Source: DASXMT01 sp963812965
GTDB lineage: Bacteria > Actinomycetota > Acidimicrobiia > Acidimicrobiales > RAAP-2
Direction of reading: 5' to 3'
Assembly (NCBI GenBank): GCA_963812965.1
Contig: CAWEXG010000012.1
Span: forward strand, 248,001-312,000
DNA: 64,000 bases
Both the position numbers and the translations under genes were made by a program. Below the pieces are notes generated by a model. That model did no database searches, had not been told where the DNA came from, and saw only the letters and a list, made by a program, of their open reading frames with translations. Below are positions 34,482-41,986 of the stretch, one piece after another. Numbering within the stretch: the stretch's first letter is position 1; the number at the start of each line of letters is the position of its first letter.

Positions 34482-35006
34482 ATGGCACGTGTCGACTCTG
34501 TCGTCCTGATCAACACCGGTTACGGCAAGGGCAAGTCCTCGGCGGCCTTCGGTGTGATGGGGAGGGGCTGGGCTCGGGGCTGGAAGGTCGGAGTCGTCCA
34601 GTTCATCAAGAGCGGCAAGTGGAAGACTGGTGAGCGCAAGCTGGCCGACCATCTGGACATCGAGTGGCACACGATGGGCGACGGGTTCACCTGGGAGTCC
34701 ACCGACCTCGACGAGACGGCGGCCAAAGGACGCCACGCATGGGAGGTCGCCCGGGAGAAGCTGGCGTCGGGCCAGTACGACCTTCTCATCCTCGACGAGC
34801 TGACGTACGCGGTGACGTACGGGTGGATAGCGGCGGACGAGGTGGCTGCGGCCGTGGTCGGGCGTTCCCCAAAGACCAACGTGGTGATCACCGGACGTGA
34901 CGCTCCCGACGAGCTCATCGAGGTGGCCGACACGGTGACCGAGATGCGGAAGGTGAAGCACGCCTTCGACCAAGGCATCAAAGCAAAGAAAGGGATCGAG
35001 TTCTGA
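34482..35006 (+). CDS. cobO: Corrinoid adenosyltransferase (CobA/CobO type)
   Basis: Transfers adenosyl from ATP to cob(I)alamin or cobinamide. P-loop in INTGYGKGKSSAAFGVMGRG, then VGVVQFIKSGKWKTGE, LDIEWHTMGDGFTWES and YDLLILDELTYAV (Walker B), ending VVITGRDAPDELIEVADTVT and EMRKVKHAFDQGIKAKKGIE. From the ATG at 34482 there are 174 residues; the frame is open back to 34395. Divergent from the riboswitch-led cobUSQ run; it is not itself downstream of a riboswitch. Confidence 0.93.
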   Translation: MARVDSVVLINTGYGKGKSSAAFGVMGRGWARGWKVGVVQFIKSGKWKTGERKLADHLDIEWHTMGDGFTWESTDLDETAAKGRHAWEVAREKLASGQYDLLILDELTYAVTYGWIAADEVAAAVVGRSPKTNVVITGRDAPDELIEVADTVTEMRKVKHAFDQGIKAKKGIEF

Positions 35007-35016
35007 TCCGGCACAG

Positions 35017-35317
35017 CACCGACACGGCACCAGCTCGGCGCCAGCACGACACCAGCTCGACACCGGCACAGCACCGGCACGGCACCAGCTCGACACCAGC
35101 TCGAGCGACACCAGCTCGACACCGGCACAGCACCGGCACGGCGCCAGCTCGACACCAGCTCGGCGCCAGCACGACACCAGCTCGACACCGGCACAGCACC
35201 GGCACGGCGCCAGCACAGCACCGGCACGGCGCCAGCACGACACCAGCTCGACACCAGCTCGACACCAGCTCGGCGCCAGCACAGCACCGGCACGGCGCCA
35301 GCTCGACACCAGCTCGA
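35017..35317. repeat. 11-bp minisatellite, 27 copies
   Basis: Twenty-seven head-to-tail 11-bp units such as CACCAGCTCGA, CACCGGCACAG, CACCGGCACGG and CGCCAGCACGA; unit 8 carries four extra bases, so 27 x 11 + 4 = 301 bases. The period is not a multiple of three. Blocks of units recur in the same order, showing higher-order duplication. It fills the gap between cobO and the tetR gene. Confidence 0.95.
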
Positions 35318-35532
35318 CACCGATCACCACCAATGCCGTGAACCATGGGACAATTGGTAACGAAACCTCGGCACCTCGACAGTCGGATCTGGGGTGTCGA
35401 CATATGGTTGCAACTCGACACGAGAATATATAGAGTTGACTATGTAAACCTGTGCAGCAGAGGCACGCCTGCAGCAACAGGAGCAACGGGGCAAGCCGTG
35501 CTGGAACGGCCGCGACGTCGGGGAGGTGTGAG
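35318..35532 (+). promoter_or_regulatory. AT-richer upstream region of the tetR/nitronate monooxygenase pair
   Basis: No gene is seen. CAACTC (35411-35416) and GAGTTG (35433-35438) form an inverted repeat around an AT-rich run containing TATATA (35426-35431), and GTTGCAAC is a small palindrome. This is a likely promoter/operator area for the TetR gene that follows, but -35 and -10 elements cannot be assigned with confidence. Confidence 0.35.
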
Positions 35533-36225
35533 TTGTCACAAACCCAGGAAGAGCGAAAAGCAGAGACGCGGACGCGGCTGCTGACCGCAGCGGCCGACCT
35601 GTTCGCCGAGCACGGGATCGACGCCGTCTCCGTGGACGCAGTAGCCGAGGCGGCCGGACGCACTTCCGGCGCCGTCTATGCCCACTTCGGCTCGAAACAG
35701 GGGATGCTGCTGGCCCTTCTGGACTCGTGGAAGCAGTCCATGCTCACCATGCTGTTTGCCGAGGTGGCAGTCACCGACGAACCGATCCGACAGCTCGGTG
35801 CGGTGTGGGACAACGTCGGGCGGGGTGACAACGAGCAGATGGGACAGCGGCTCTTACTGGAGCACGAGCTGTGGTTGCGGGCAGCACGCGACCCCGACGT
35901 TGCCGCCGTGCTACGGACCCGCAACCGAGAAAGCCAACGCCATAGCGTACGGGATCTCTCGTGGTGGACAGCGAAGGTCGGTGCAGCACCCGTCGTCGAA
36001 CCGGACCAGTTGGCCATCCTGATCAAGGCACTCCTGAACGGCCTGGAGATGCAGCACCGCACCGACCCCGACTCGATCAACGCCGACACTGCTGTCAAAG
36101 GGCTCGCTGCCCTGCTCGGACTCACCATCGACGAGCACAGAGACGACCGCGCAACGACGACCTCGCTCACCGGACAGCCCGGCGACCGACCCTTGACCAA
36201 CCGAGAACAGGAGCACCCATCATGA
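35533..36225 (+). CDS. TetR-family transcriptional regulator
   Basis: N-terminal helix-turn-helix: TRTRLLTAAADLFAEHGIDA, VSVDAVAEAAGRTSGAVYAH, FGSKQGMLLALLD. The remainder is a helical ligand domain. The TTG at 35533 is chosen as start because GGGAGG lies seven bases before it; an upstream in-frame ATG-type start at 35452 would add an unlikely Asn/Ser/Cys-rich leader. 230 residues. The stop overlaps the ATG of the nitronate monooxygenase gene (ATGA), so it probably regulates that gene. Confidence 0.88.
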   Translation: MSQTQEERKAETRTRLLTAAADLFAEHGIDAVSVDAVAEAAGRTSGAVYAHFGSKQGMLLALLDSWKQSMLTMLFAEVAVTDEPIRQLGAVWDNVGRGDNEQMGQRLLLEHELWLRAARDPDVAAVLRTRNRESQRHSVRDLSWWTAKVGAAPVVEPDQLAILIKALLNGLEMQHRTDPDSINADTAVKGLAALLGLTIDEHRDDRATTTSLTGQPGDRPLTNREQEHPS

Positions 36226-37343
36226 ACACCGAGATCCGTCAACGACTCGGGATCGAATTCCCCATCTTCGCCTTCACACACTGTCGGGACGTCGTGGCCG
36301 CCGTGTCCAACGCCGGAGGCATCGGCGTCCTTGGCGCCATCGCCTTCGATCCCGAGCAGCTCGAGGTGGAGCTGACCTGGATCGATGAGCACGTGGGTGA
36401 CAACCCGTACGGGGTCGACATCGTCATCCCCGCCAAGTACGAGGGCATGGACGAGATGGACCCGGAGAAGCTGGAGGCACAGCTCCAAGGCATGGTTCCC
36501 GCCACCCACCGGGAGTTCGCACGCAAGCTGCTCGCCGACCACGGCGTGCCCGATATCCCCGAGAGCGAAGAGAAGAGCTCCGGCATGATGGGCTGGACCG
36601 CCGCTCACGCCCACGGCCTGATCGACGTAGCACTCCGACACCCGAAGGTGAAGCTCATCGCCAACGCGCTGGGGACACCACCGGCTGACGTGGTGAAGCG
36701 GGTCCAGGACGCCGGGTTGATGATCGGTGCGTTGGCCGGCTCGGTGAAGCACGCCGTGCATCACAAAGACGCTGGCCTCGACTTCATCATCTGCCAGGGT
36801 TCTGAAGGCGGTGGGCACACCGGCGACGTGGGCAGCATTGTCCTGTGGCCCGAGGTCATCGATGCTGTCGCTCCCCTGCCGGTGCTCGCCGCCGGTGGTG
36901 TCGGGAGCGGTCGTCAGATGGCAGCAGCGCTGGCCATGGGCGCTCAGGGTGTGTGGTCGGGAACGCTGTGGCTGACCGTCGAGGAGGCCGCTATTCCCCC
37001 GGGCCAGATGGACACCTATCTGGCCGCCACCAGCCGCGACACGATCCGGTCGCGCTCGTTCACCGGGAAGCCGTGCCGCATGCTGAAGAACGACTGGACC
37101 GATGCTTGGGACGCCCCCGACACACCCGACCCCCTGCCGATGCCGCTGCAGATGCTGGTGGCCATCGAGGCAGTCAGCCGGGGAAGCCGCTACCCGGTCC
37201 AGGCCAAGGACGTGAACTTCAACCCGTGCGGACAGGTCATCGGTCGAGCCACGCAGGTGCGCAAGGCCAAGGACGTCGTCTTCGACATGGTCGAGGAGTA
37301 CATCGAGTCGACCGAGCGCCTCCAGGCGGGCGTCAACGTCTGA
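36222..37343 (+). CDS. Nitronate monooxygenase family flavoprotein (2-nitropropane dioxygenase-like)
   Basis: FMN-dependent TIM-barrel enzyme. MNTEIRQRLGIEFPIFAF, VSNAGGIGVLGA, IICQGSEGGGHTGDVGS (phosphate-binding region with the conserved His), VLAAGGVGSGRQMAAALAMG and GAQGVWSGTLWLT define the family. 373 residues. AGGAG lies before the ATG. Coupled to the preceding tetR. Homologues act on nitronates, but many family members have other or unknown substrates. Confidence 0.88.
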   Translation: MNTEIRQRLGIEFPIFAFTHCRDVVAAVSNAGGIGVLGAIAFDPEQLEVELTWIDEHVGDNPYGVDIVIPAKYEGMDEMDPEKLEAQLQGMVPATHREFARKLLADHGVPDIPESEEKSSGMMGWTAAHAHGLIDVALRHPKVKLIANALGTPPADVVKRVQDAGLMIGALAGSVKHAVHHKDAGLDFIICQGSEGGGHTGDVGSIVLWPEVIDAVAPLPVLAAGGVGSGRQMAAALAMGAQGVWSGTLWLTVEEAAIPPGQMDTYLAATSRDTIRSRSFTGKPCRMLKNDWTDAWDAPDTPDPLPMPLQMLVAIEAVSRGSRYPVQAKDVNFNPCGQVIGRATQVRKAKDVVFDMVEEYIESTERLQAGVNV

Positions 37344-37430
37344 CCCACCCCAGCTACCCGCATGGTGAGGGCTGAAGGACCGCCTACCGCACAACTCCCC
37401 TCCTCCGGATCGGTTGTACCGCCGGGACGC

Positions 37431-39473
37431 TCACGCCGTGGCGGCGGCGCGTGCGTCGGCCAGGAGCTTGTCGTCGTCAGCCAAGAGGGCGTTGGCCAGG
37501 TCTCGGATCATGCCAACCACCTCGGGGTGAGCCTCGGGGTTCCATCCTTCGAGCAACTCGGTTAAGGAGTCACGACGGGCGACCGTGAGCTTCTCAATGG
37601 CATCGCGCCCAGAGGCGGTGAGCGCCAAACCAGGACCTCCGGCGTGTTGGACCTGCTCGACCATTCCCGCCGATACCAGCGAGTTCACACCGTCGCGCAA
37701 CCGCTCGGGCTTGACCTTCAGCCGCGCGCTCACCTCTTCGATGGTGGAGTCCGGTCGGTCGGCCAGCCTGTAGAGGAGCCAGCTGGCCCGGGGCTGGAGG
37801 TCGAGCCCGGCTCGCGCCGAGAGCGCTCCATAGAGCTCGCTGCGGTTCTCGCGGCTGGCGGCCCGCTCCAAGATCCGCTGCACCTCTCCCAGCGAGCTTC
37901 GGGGCTCAGGCAGCCCGAGGTTCTCGCCCGGTTCCGAGTCACGGATGGACTTGCGCAGTTCGATCTCCGGCAACGTCCAGCTCAACAGGAACGCCACGAA
38001 GCCGATAGGCACTCCGATGAAGAACATGGTCTGGATGGTATGGGCGATACCGTCGACCACGCCGGCCTGCGCTACAGCGGGAAGCTTATGGATAGCCGAG
38101 GGGTTGTCGGCGTTGAGATTGAACCCTGCAGGCGCCTTGGTCAGGTGTAGGGCGTGCAGCACGTTGTTGACCACCAGGTTGGCGAAGACGGCGCCGAACA
38201 CGGCTGTCCCGAACGAGCCACCGATCATGCGGAAGAAGGTCACCCCGGATGTCGCCGTACCCAGCTCTTCGTAGGGGACAGCGTTCTGGACCGCTACCGT
38301 CAGCACCTGGAGGACCAAGCCCAGCCCCAAGCCGAACACCACCATGTACCCCGCCGTCACCCAGGCCCCGGTGCTAACTCCGATCAACGACATCAGGTAG
38401 AGCCCGATCGTCATCAGCCCGGTGCCGATCACCGGAAAGACCTTGTAGCGACCCCATTTGCTGACCAGCAGTCCGGAACCGATGGAGGCGACCAGCAGCC
38501 CGCCCATCATCGGGAAGAGGCGCACCCCTGACTGGATCGGGCTGACCCCCTTCACGTCCTGGAAGAACAGAGGCAGAAAGGTCAGTGCACCGAACATGGC
38601 GAAGCCGACCACGAAGCCGATGGCACTGGCAGCGCCGAACACCTTGTTGGCGAAGAGAGGAAGTGGGATGACCGGCTCGACCGCACGGCGTTCGGCCAAG
38701 AGAAACAGGATGGCAAGCACCACACCGGCTACGGCCAGGCCGATGATGAACGGCGACGTCCACGGATAGGAGGTGCCGCCCAGACTCGTGAACAACACCA
38801 GGCAGGTGGCGGCCAGGGACACGAGTATGGTGCCCAGATAGTCGATGACCCGGTGCACCCGGCTCATGGTCCCGGGGAGAGAAACGGCGGTGACCACCAG
38901 GGCGACCGCACCAATGGGAATGTTGATGTAGAAGATCCATCGCCAGCTGAGGTAGTCGACGAAGACACCCCCGATGAGCGGTCCGATGACGGTAGTGACC
39001 CCGAACATGGCCATGAACAGTCCCATGTACCGGCCGCGATCCCGAGGTGAGACCACGTCGCCGACGATCGTCTGAGCGCCGATCATCAGACCCCCGCCAC
39101 CCAAGCCCTGCACGGCCCGGAAGAGGATCAGCTCGATCATCGAGTGGCTCAACCCGGAGAGGGCCGAACCGAACAGGAAGATGACGATGGAGGCCTGAAA
39201 GAAGAACTTTCGCCCGTAAAGGTCGCCGAGCTTTCCCCACAGAGGGGTGGACACCGTCGAGGCGAGCAGGTAGGCAGTCACCACCCAGCTCAGATGGGAG
39301 GCACCGTGCAGATCCCCCACGATGGTGGGGAGGGCGGTGGACACGACGGTCTGGTCCAAGGCAGCCAGGAACATCCCCAGCATGAGCGCGCCGATGACGA
39401 TGAGCACGCGGCGATGAGACAAGGCGGGAACCGACTCGGGCTCGGGCAGAACCGCTGTGGCCGTCTCGCTCAT
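37431..39473 (-). CDS. DHA2-family (EmrB/QacA) drug efflux MFS transporter with C-terminal winged-helix-like domain
   Basis: Fourteen-span proton antiporter type: GMFLAALDQTVVSTALPTIV (motif D1), LWGKLGDLYGRK (motif A), RAVQGLGGGGLMIG (motif B), GPLIGGVFVDYLSWRWIFYI (motif C). The membrane part ends near residue 520. About 150 cytosolic residues follow, including ASWLLYRLADRPDSTIEEVS, RLRDGVNSLVSAGMVEQVQ and GLALTASGRDAIEKL, which looks like a MarR-type winged helix. A transporter carrying a DNA-binding-like domain is unusual. Convergent with the nitronate monooxygenase gene. Confidence 0.92.
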   Translation of the reverse strand: MSETATAVLPEPESVPALSHRRVLIVIGALMLGMFLAALDQTVVSTALPTIVGDLHGASHLSWVVTAYLLASTVSTPLWGKLGDLYGRKFFFQASIVIFLFGSALSGLSHSMIELILFRAVQGLGGGGLMIGAQTIVGDVVSPRDRGRYMGLFMAMFGVTTVIGPLIGGVFVDYLSWRWIFYINIPIGAVALVVTAVSLPGTMSRVHRVIDYLGTILVSLAATCLVLFTSLGGTSYPWTSPFIIGLAVAGVVLAILFLLAERRAVEPVIPLPLFANKVFGAASAIGFVVGFAMFGALTFLPLFFQDVKGVSPIQSGVRLFPMMGGLLVASIGSGLLVSKWGRYKVFPVIGTGLMTIGLYLMSLIGVSTGAWVTAGYMVVFGLGLGLVLQVLTVAVQNAVPYEELGTATSGVTFFRMIGGSFGTAVFGAVFANLVVNNVLHALHLTKAPAGFNLNADNPSAIHKLPAVAQAGVVDGIAHTIQTMFFIGVPIGFVAFLLSWTLPEIELRKSIRDSEPGENLGLPEPRSSLGEVQRILERAASRENRSELYGALSARAGLDLQPRASWLLYRLADRPDSTIEEVSARLKVKPERLRDGVNSLVSAGMVEQVQHAGGPGLALTASGRDAIEKLTVARRDSLTELLEGWNPEAHPEVVGMIRDLANALLADDDKLLADARAAATA

Positions 39474-39546
39474 TTCGTCCTCCCCCCTTGCTCGGCCCTC
39501 ACCACGTCGGGCGCCACCGTCGCAGTGTACGGGGCAGGAGGTCCAT

Positions 39547-39748
39547 TGAGTGGTTCAACCGACCTGTCCTCTGACCGTGGACGTCAGCCGATACAGGGGG
39601 TCAAGGCAGTGTCAGAGCCGAAGGAGGTGCTGTAGGACGCATACCTCTGAGTGGTTCAAGCGACCTGTCCTCTGACCGTGGACGTCAGCCGATACAGGGG
39701 GTCAAGGCAGTGTTAGGGCCGAAGGAGGTGCTGTAGGACGCATACCTC
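39547..39748. repeat. 101-bp direct tandem duplication with an embedded hairpin
   Basis: Copies 39547-39647 and 39648-39748 differ at only three positions. Each holds nested complementary arms: CCTGT/ACAGG outside (39563-39567 with 39593-39597) and CTGAC/GTCAG inside (39571-39575 with 39583-39587). All three differences lie outside these arms. It lies 74 to 275 bases upstream of the efflux gene start on the minus strand. Confidence 0.92.
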
Positions 39749-40021
39749 ACTTGAGATCAGGAGCGCGTTGCATCATGAAGAATCTCCGCATCGGAGGGGT
39801 CACGGGGCGATCTTTTTTGGCGACGCAGGGGGTTCCGGAGGAGCAGAAGGAGGCGGGAGCCGGTTCCAAGAATCCGAGAGGTTGGCGAAGAGATAGCGGG
39901 TCCATTCGGGGAGCGGCGCGGCGCGGTTTCTGGCCGTGAGCACGTGGTATCGGTGAGGCGTAGAGTACTGACAGGTAGGTACAGACAGACAGGTACCAGG
40001 CACTCCGAGGGAGGTCCAGCG
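39749..40021. other. Intergenic region between the 101-bp duplication and the CBS gene
   Basis: No gene is supported. GGTAC (39978-39982) and GTACC (39993-39997) form an inverted repeat with a 10-base spacer just before the ribosome site of the CBS gene. A T-run (ATCTTTTTTGG) near 39811-39821 has no convincing hairpin in front of it. Confidence 0.4.
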
Positions 40022-40453
40022 ATGCAGATCTCGGCACTGTTGTCGGATAAGGGAGCTGCGGTCGACACCATTCGTGGAGACGCAACGGTCGGTGAAGCGG
40101 TGGCTCAGCTCTGCCAACGTCGCATCGGGGCTCTCGTGGTCTCAGCCGACGGGAAGCACATCGACGGGATCGTCTCGGAGCGGGACGTGGTCCGGCGGCT
40201 CAACGATCTGGGCGAGGGTCTCATCGGTGAGCCCGTGACGTCGATCATGTCCTCCACCGTGTACTCGTGCGCACCGGAGGACGACACCGAACTGCTCATG
40301 ACCATCATGACCGAACACCGGATCCGCCATGTTCCCGTCGTCCAAGACGGAGTCCTGTGCGGGATCGTCAGCATCGGCGACGTCGTCAAGAGCCGGATCG
40401 GTGACCTGGAGAAAGACCGTGCCGAGCTCGTCGACTACATCAACGCCCGCTGA
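40022..40453 (+). CDS. CBS-domain pair protein
   Basis: 143 residues made of two CBS domains (about 8-63 and 72-128), which usually bind adenine nucleotides. DATVGEAVAQLCQRRIGALV, GIVSERDVVRRL, PVTSIMSSTVYSCAPEDD, HRIRHVPVVQDGVLCGIVSI and GDVVKSRI are typical. The ATG at 40022 has GGGAGG before it. No catalytic domain is attached. The stop overlaps the putative start of the next transporter gene. Confidence 0.92.
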   Translation: MQISALLSDKGAAVDTIRGDATVGEAVAQLCQRRIGALVVSADGKHIDGIVSERDVVRRLNDLGEGLIGEPVTSIMSSTVYSCAPEDDTELLMTIMTEHRIRHVPVVQDGVLCGIVSIGDVVKSRIGDLEKDRAELVDYINAR

Positions 40454-41967
40454 GCACCGCACCCGCCGAAGGCCCCGGTTCCTCGGGGTCGCTTCTCTAC
40501 CACTCGTCTCCAGGGCGCTGGGTTATTGCCGCGTCCGTGCTCGGGTCCGGCATCGCTGCACTGGATGCCACGGTCGTCGGCATCGCCCTCCCCACCATCG
40601 GACGAGAGTTCCATGCTGGGCTGGGAGCACTGCAGTGGGTGGTCACCGCCTACACGCTGACACTGGCGGCCTTCTTGCTCATCGGAGGGACGCTCGGTGA
40701 TCGGTTCGGTCGCAAACGCGTCTTCTCCATCGGTGTCGCCTGGTTCGCCATCGCTTCCATGGCATGCGGCATCGCTCCTGACGCCACGGTGCTTATCGTG
40801 ACCCGTGCGCTACAGGGGGTCGGGGCGGCGCTGCTCGTTCCCGGCAGCTTGGCCATCCTGCAAGCGTCTTTCACACCTGACGACCGTGGCCAGGCCATCG
40901 GCGCCTGGTCTGGTCTCGGCGGGCTCGCCACTGCCGCCGGCCCTCTGATCGGGGGTTACCTCATCGCAGTGGCCTCGTGGCGGTGGGTGTTCTTCATCAA
41001 TGTGCCGATCGCCCTGACCGTGCTGATACTGACCGCTCGGCACGTTCCCGAGTCACAGGATGCCGGTGCCGAACGCTCGCTCGACATCACCGGCGCTGCC
41101 CTCGCCATATTGGGGTTGACCGGTCTGACCTACGGGTTGATCGAAGGGCCAGCAGACGGCTGGGGCTCCTCCGTCATCGTGGCCATGCTCGGGACTGCCA
41201 TTATCGGCCTGGTCGGGTTCCTGGTGGTGGAGCGCCGGAGCTCGCACCCCATGCTCCCGCTGTCGATCTTCCGTGAGCGACAGTTCACGGCGACCAACGC
41301 GGTGACCTTCGTGGTCTACGCCGCATTGAGCGGAGCCCTCTTCATGCTGCCCATCGCGCTGCAGGTGGTGTCCCACTACTCGCCATTGGAGTCGGGCGTG
41401 GCCTTGTTGCCGGTGACCATCATCATGTTGGTGTTCTCGGCACGGTCGGGACGACTGGCGACCCGATTGGGACCACGACTCCAGATGAGCGTCGGCCCGC
41501 TCGTGGTGGGCGCAGGACTGGCGTTGCTGACCCGGGTCACCGGAGGACCGAACTACTTCGTCTACGTCTTCCCCGCCGTTCTCGTGTTCGGCATCGGGCT
41601 GGCGATCACGGTGGCGCCGCTGACAGCAACGGCCATGGCAGCTGCGCCCGTGGAGCACGCCGGGTTGGCCTCTGCCGTCAATAACGATGTCGCCCGAGTT
41701 GGTGGGCTCATCGCCGTAGCGGTCCTCCCTACCCTGGCCGGGCTCACCGGAGCCAGCTACCTGCACCCCGATCAGTTCGCCGGTGGGTTCCGTACTGCCG
41801 TCGAGATCGCGGCGGTGGCGTGTGCGGCCGGCGGGCTCCTCTCCGCTGCCACTATCCGCAACCCGTCGGCACCGTCGCTGGCGGTGGAACAGGACAGTCA
41901 ACAGCCGGAGCATCAGGAACGGGAGTGCATGCACTGTGCACTCGATGCTCCTCCAGTCAAGCGGTGA
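40450..41967 (+). CDS. DHA2-family MFS transporter (possible CTG start)
   Basis: Multidrug-type MFS protein: GSGIAALDATVVGIALPTIG in TM1, IGGTLGDRFGRKRVF (motif A), ALQGVGAALLVPGSLAIL (motif B), GPLIGGYLIAVASWRWVFFI (motif C). The only standard start codon upstream of motif D1 is a GTG at 40537, which would remove the first part of TM1. The frame is open to 40405 but has no ATG, GTG or TTG before that GTG. A CTG at 40450 overlaps the CBS stop as CTGA, exactly like the ATGA/GTGA overlaps elsewhere here, and gives a normal N-terminus. Convergence of geometry favours CTG, but it is unproven. Confidence 0.8.
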   Translation: MSTAPAEGPGSSGSLLYHSSPGRWVIAASVLGSGIAALDATVVGIALPTIGREFHAGLGALQWVVTAYTLTLAAFLLIGGTLGDRFGRKRVFSIGVAWFAIASMACGIAPDATVLIVTRALQGVGAALLVPGSLAILQASFTPDDRGQAIGAWSGLGGLATAAGPLIGGYLIAVASWRWVFFINVPIALTVLILTARHVPESQDAGAERSLDITGAALAILGLTGLTYGLIEGPADGWGSSVIVAMLGTAIIGLVGFLVVERRSSHPMLPLSIFRERQFTATNAVTFVVYAALSGALFMLPIALQVVSHYSPLESGVALLPVTIIMLVFSARSGRLATRLGPRLQMSVGPLVVGAGLALLTRVTGGPNYFVYVFPAVLVFGIGLAITVAPLTATAMAAAPVEHAGLASAVNNDVARVGGLIAVAVLPTLAGLTGASYLHPDQFAGGFRTAVEIAAVACAAGGLLSAATIRNPSAPSLAVEQDSQQPEHQERECMHCALDAPPVKR

Positions 41968-41986
41968 GGTGGGAATAGCCTCGACC

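Noticed and set aside
35017..35317. CRISPR-like array
   Set aside because: 11-bp direct units without spacers and no cas genes; it is a minisatellite.
34520..35421. Long minus-strand frames rich in Cys, Trp, Arg, Ala and Val
   Set aside because: They arise from translating the 11-bp minisatellite and the antisense of cobO; the composition is purely repeat-driven and has no ribosome site.
37431..41967. Composite transposon suggested by two DHA2 transporters and a 101-bp duplication
   Set aside because: No transposase, inverted ends or target duplications; the two pumps are divergent in sequence and the 101-bp copies are adjacent, not flanking.
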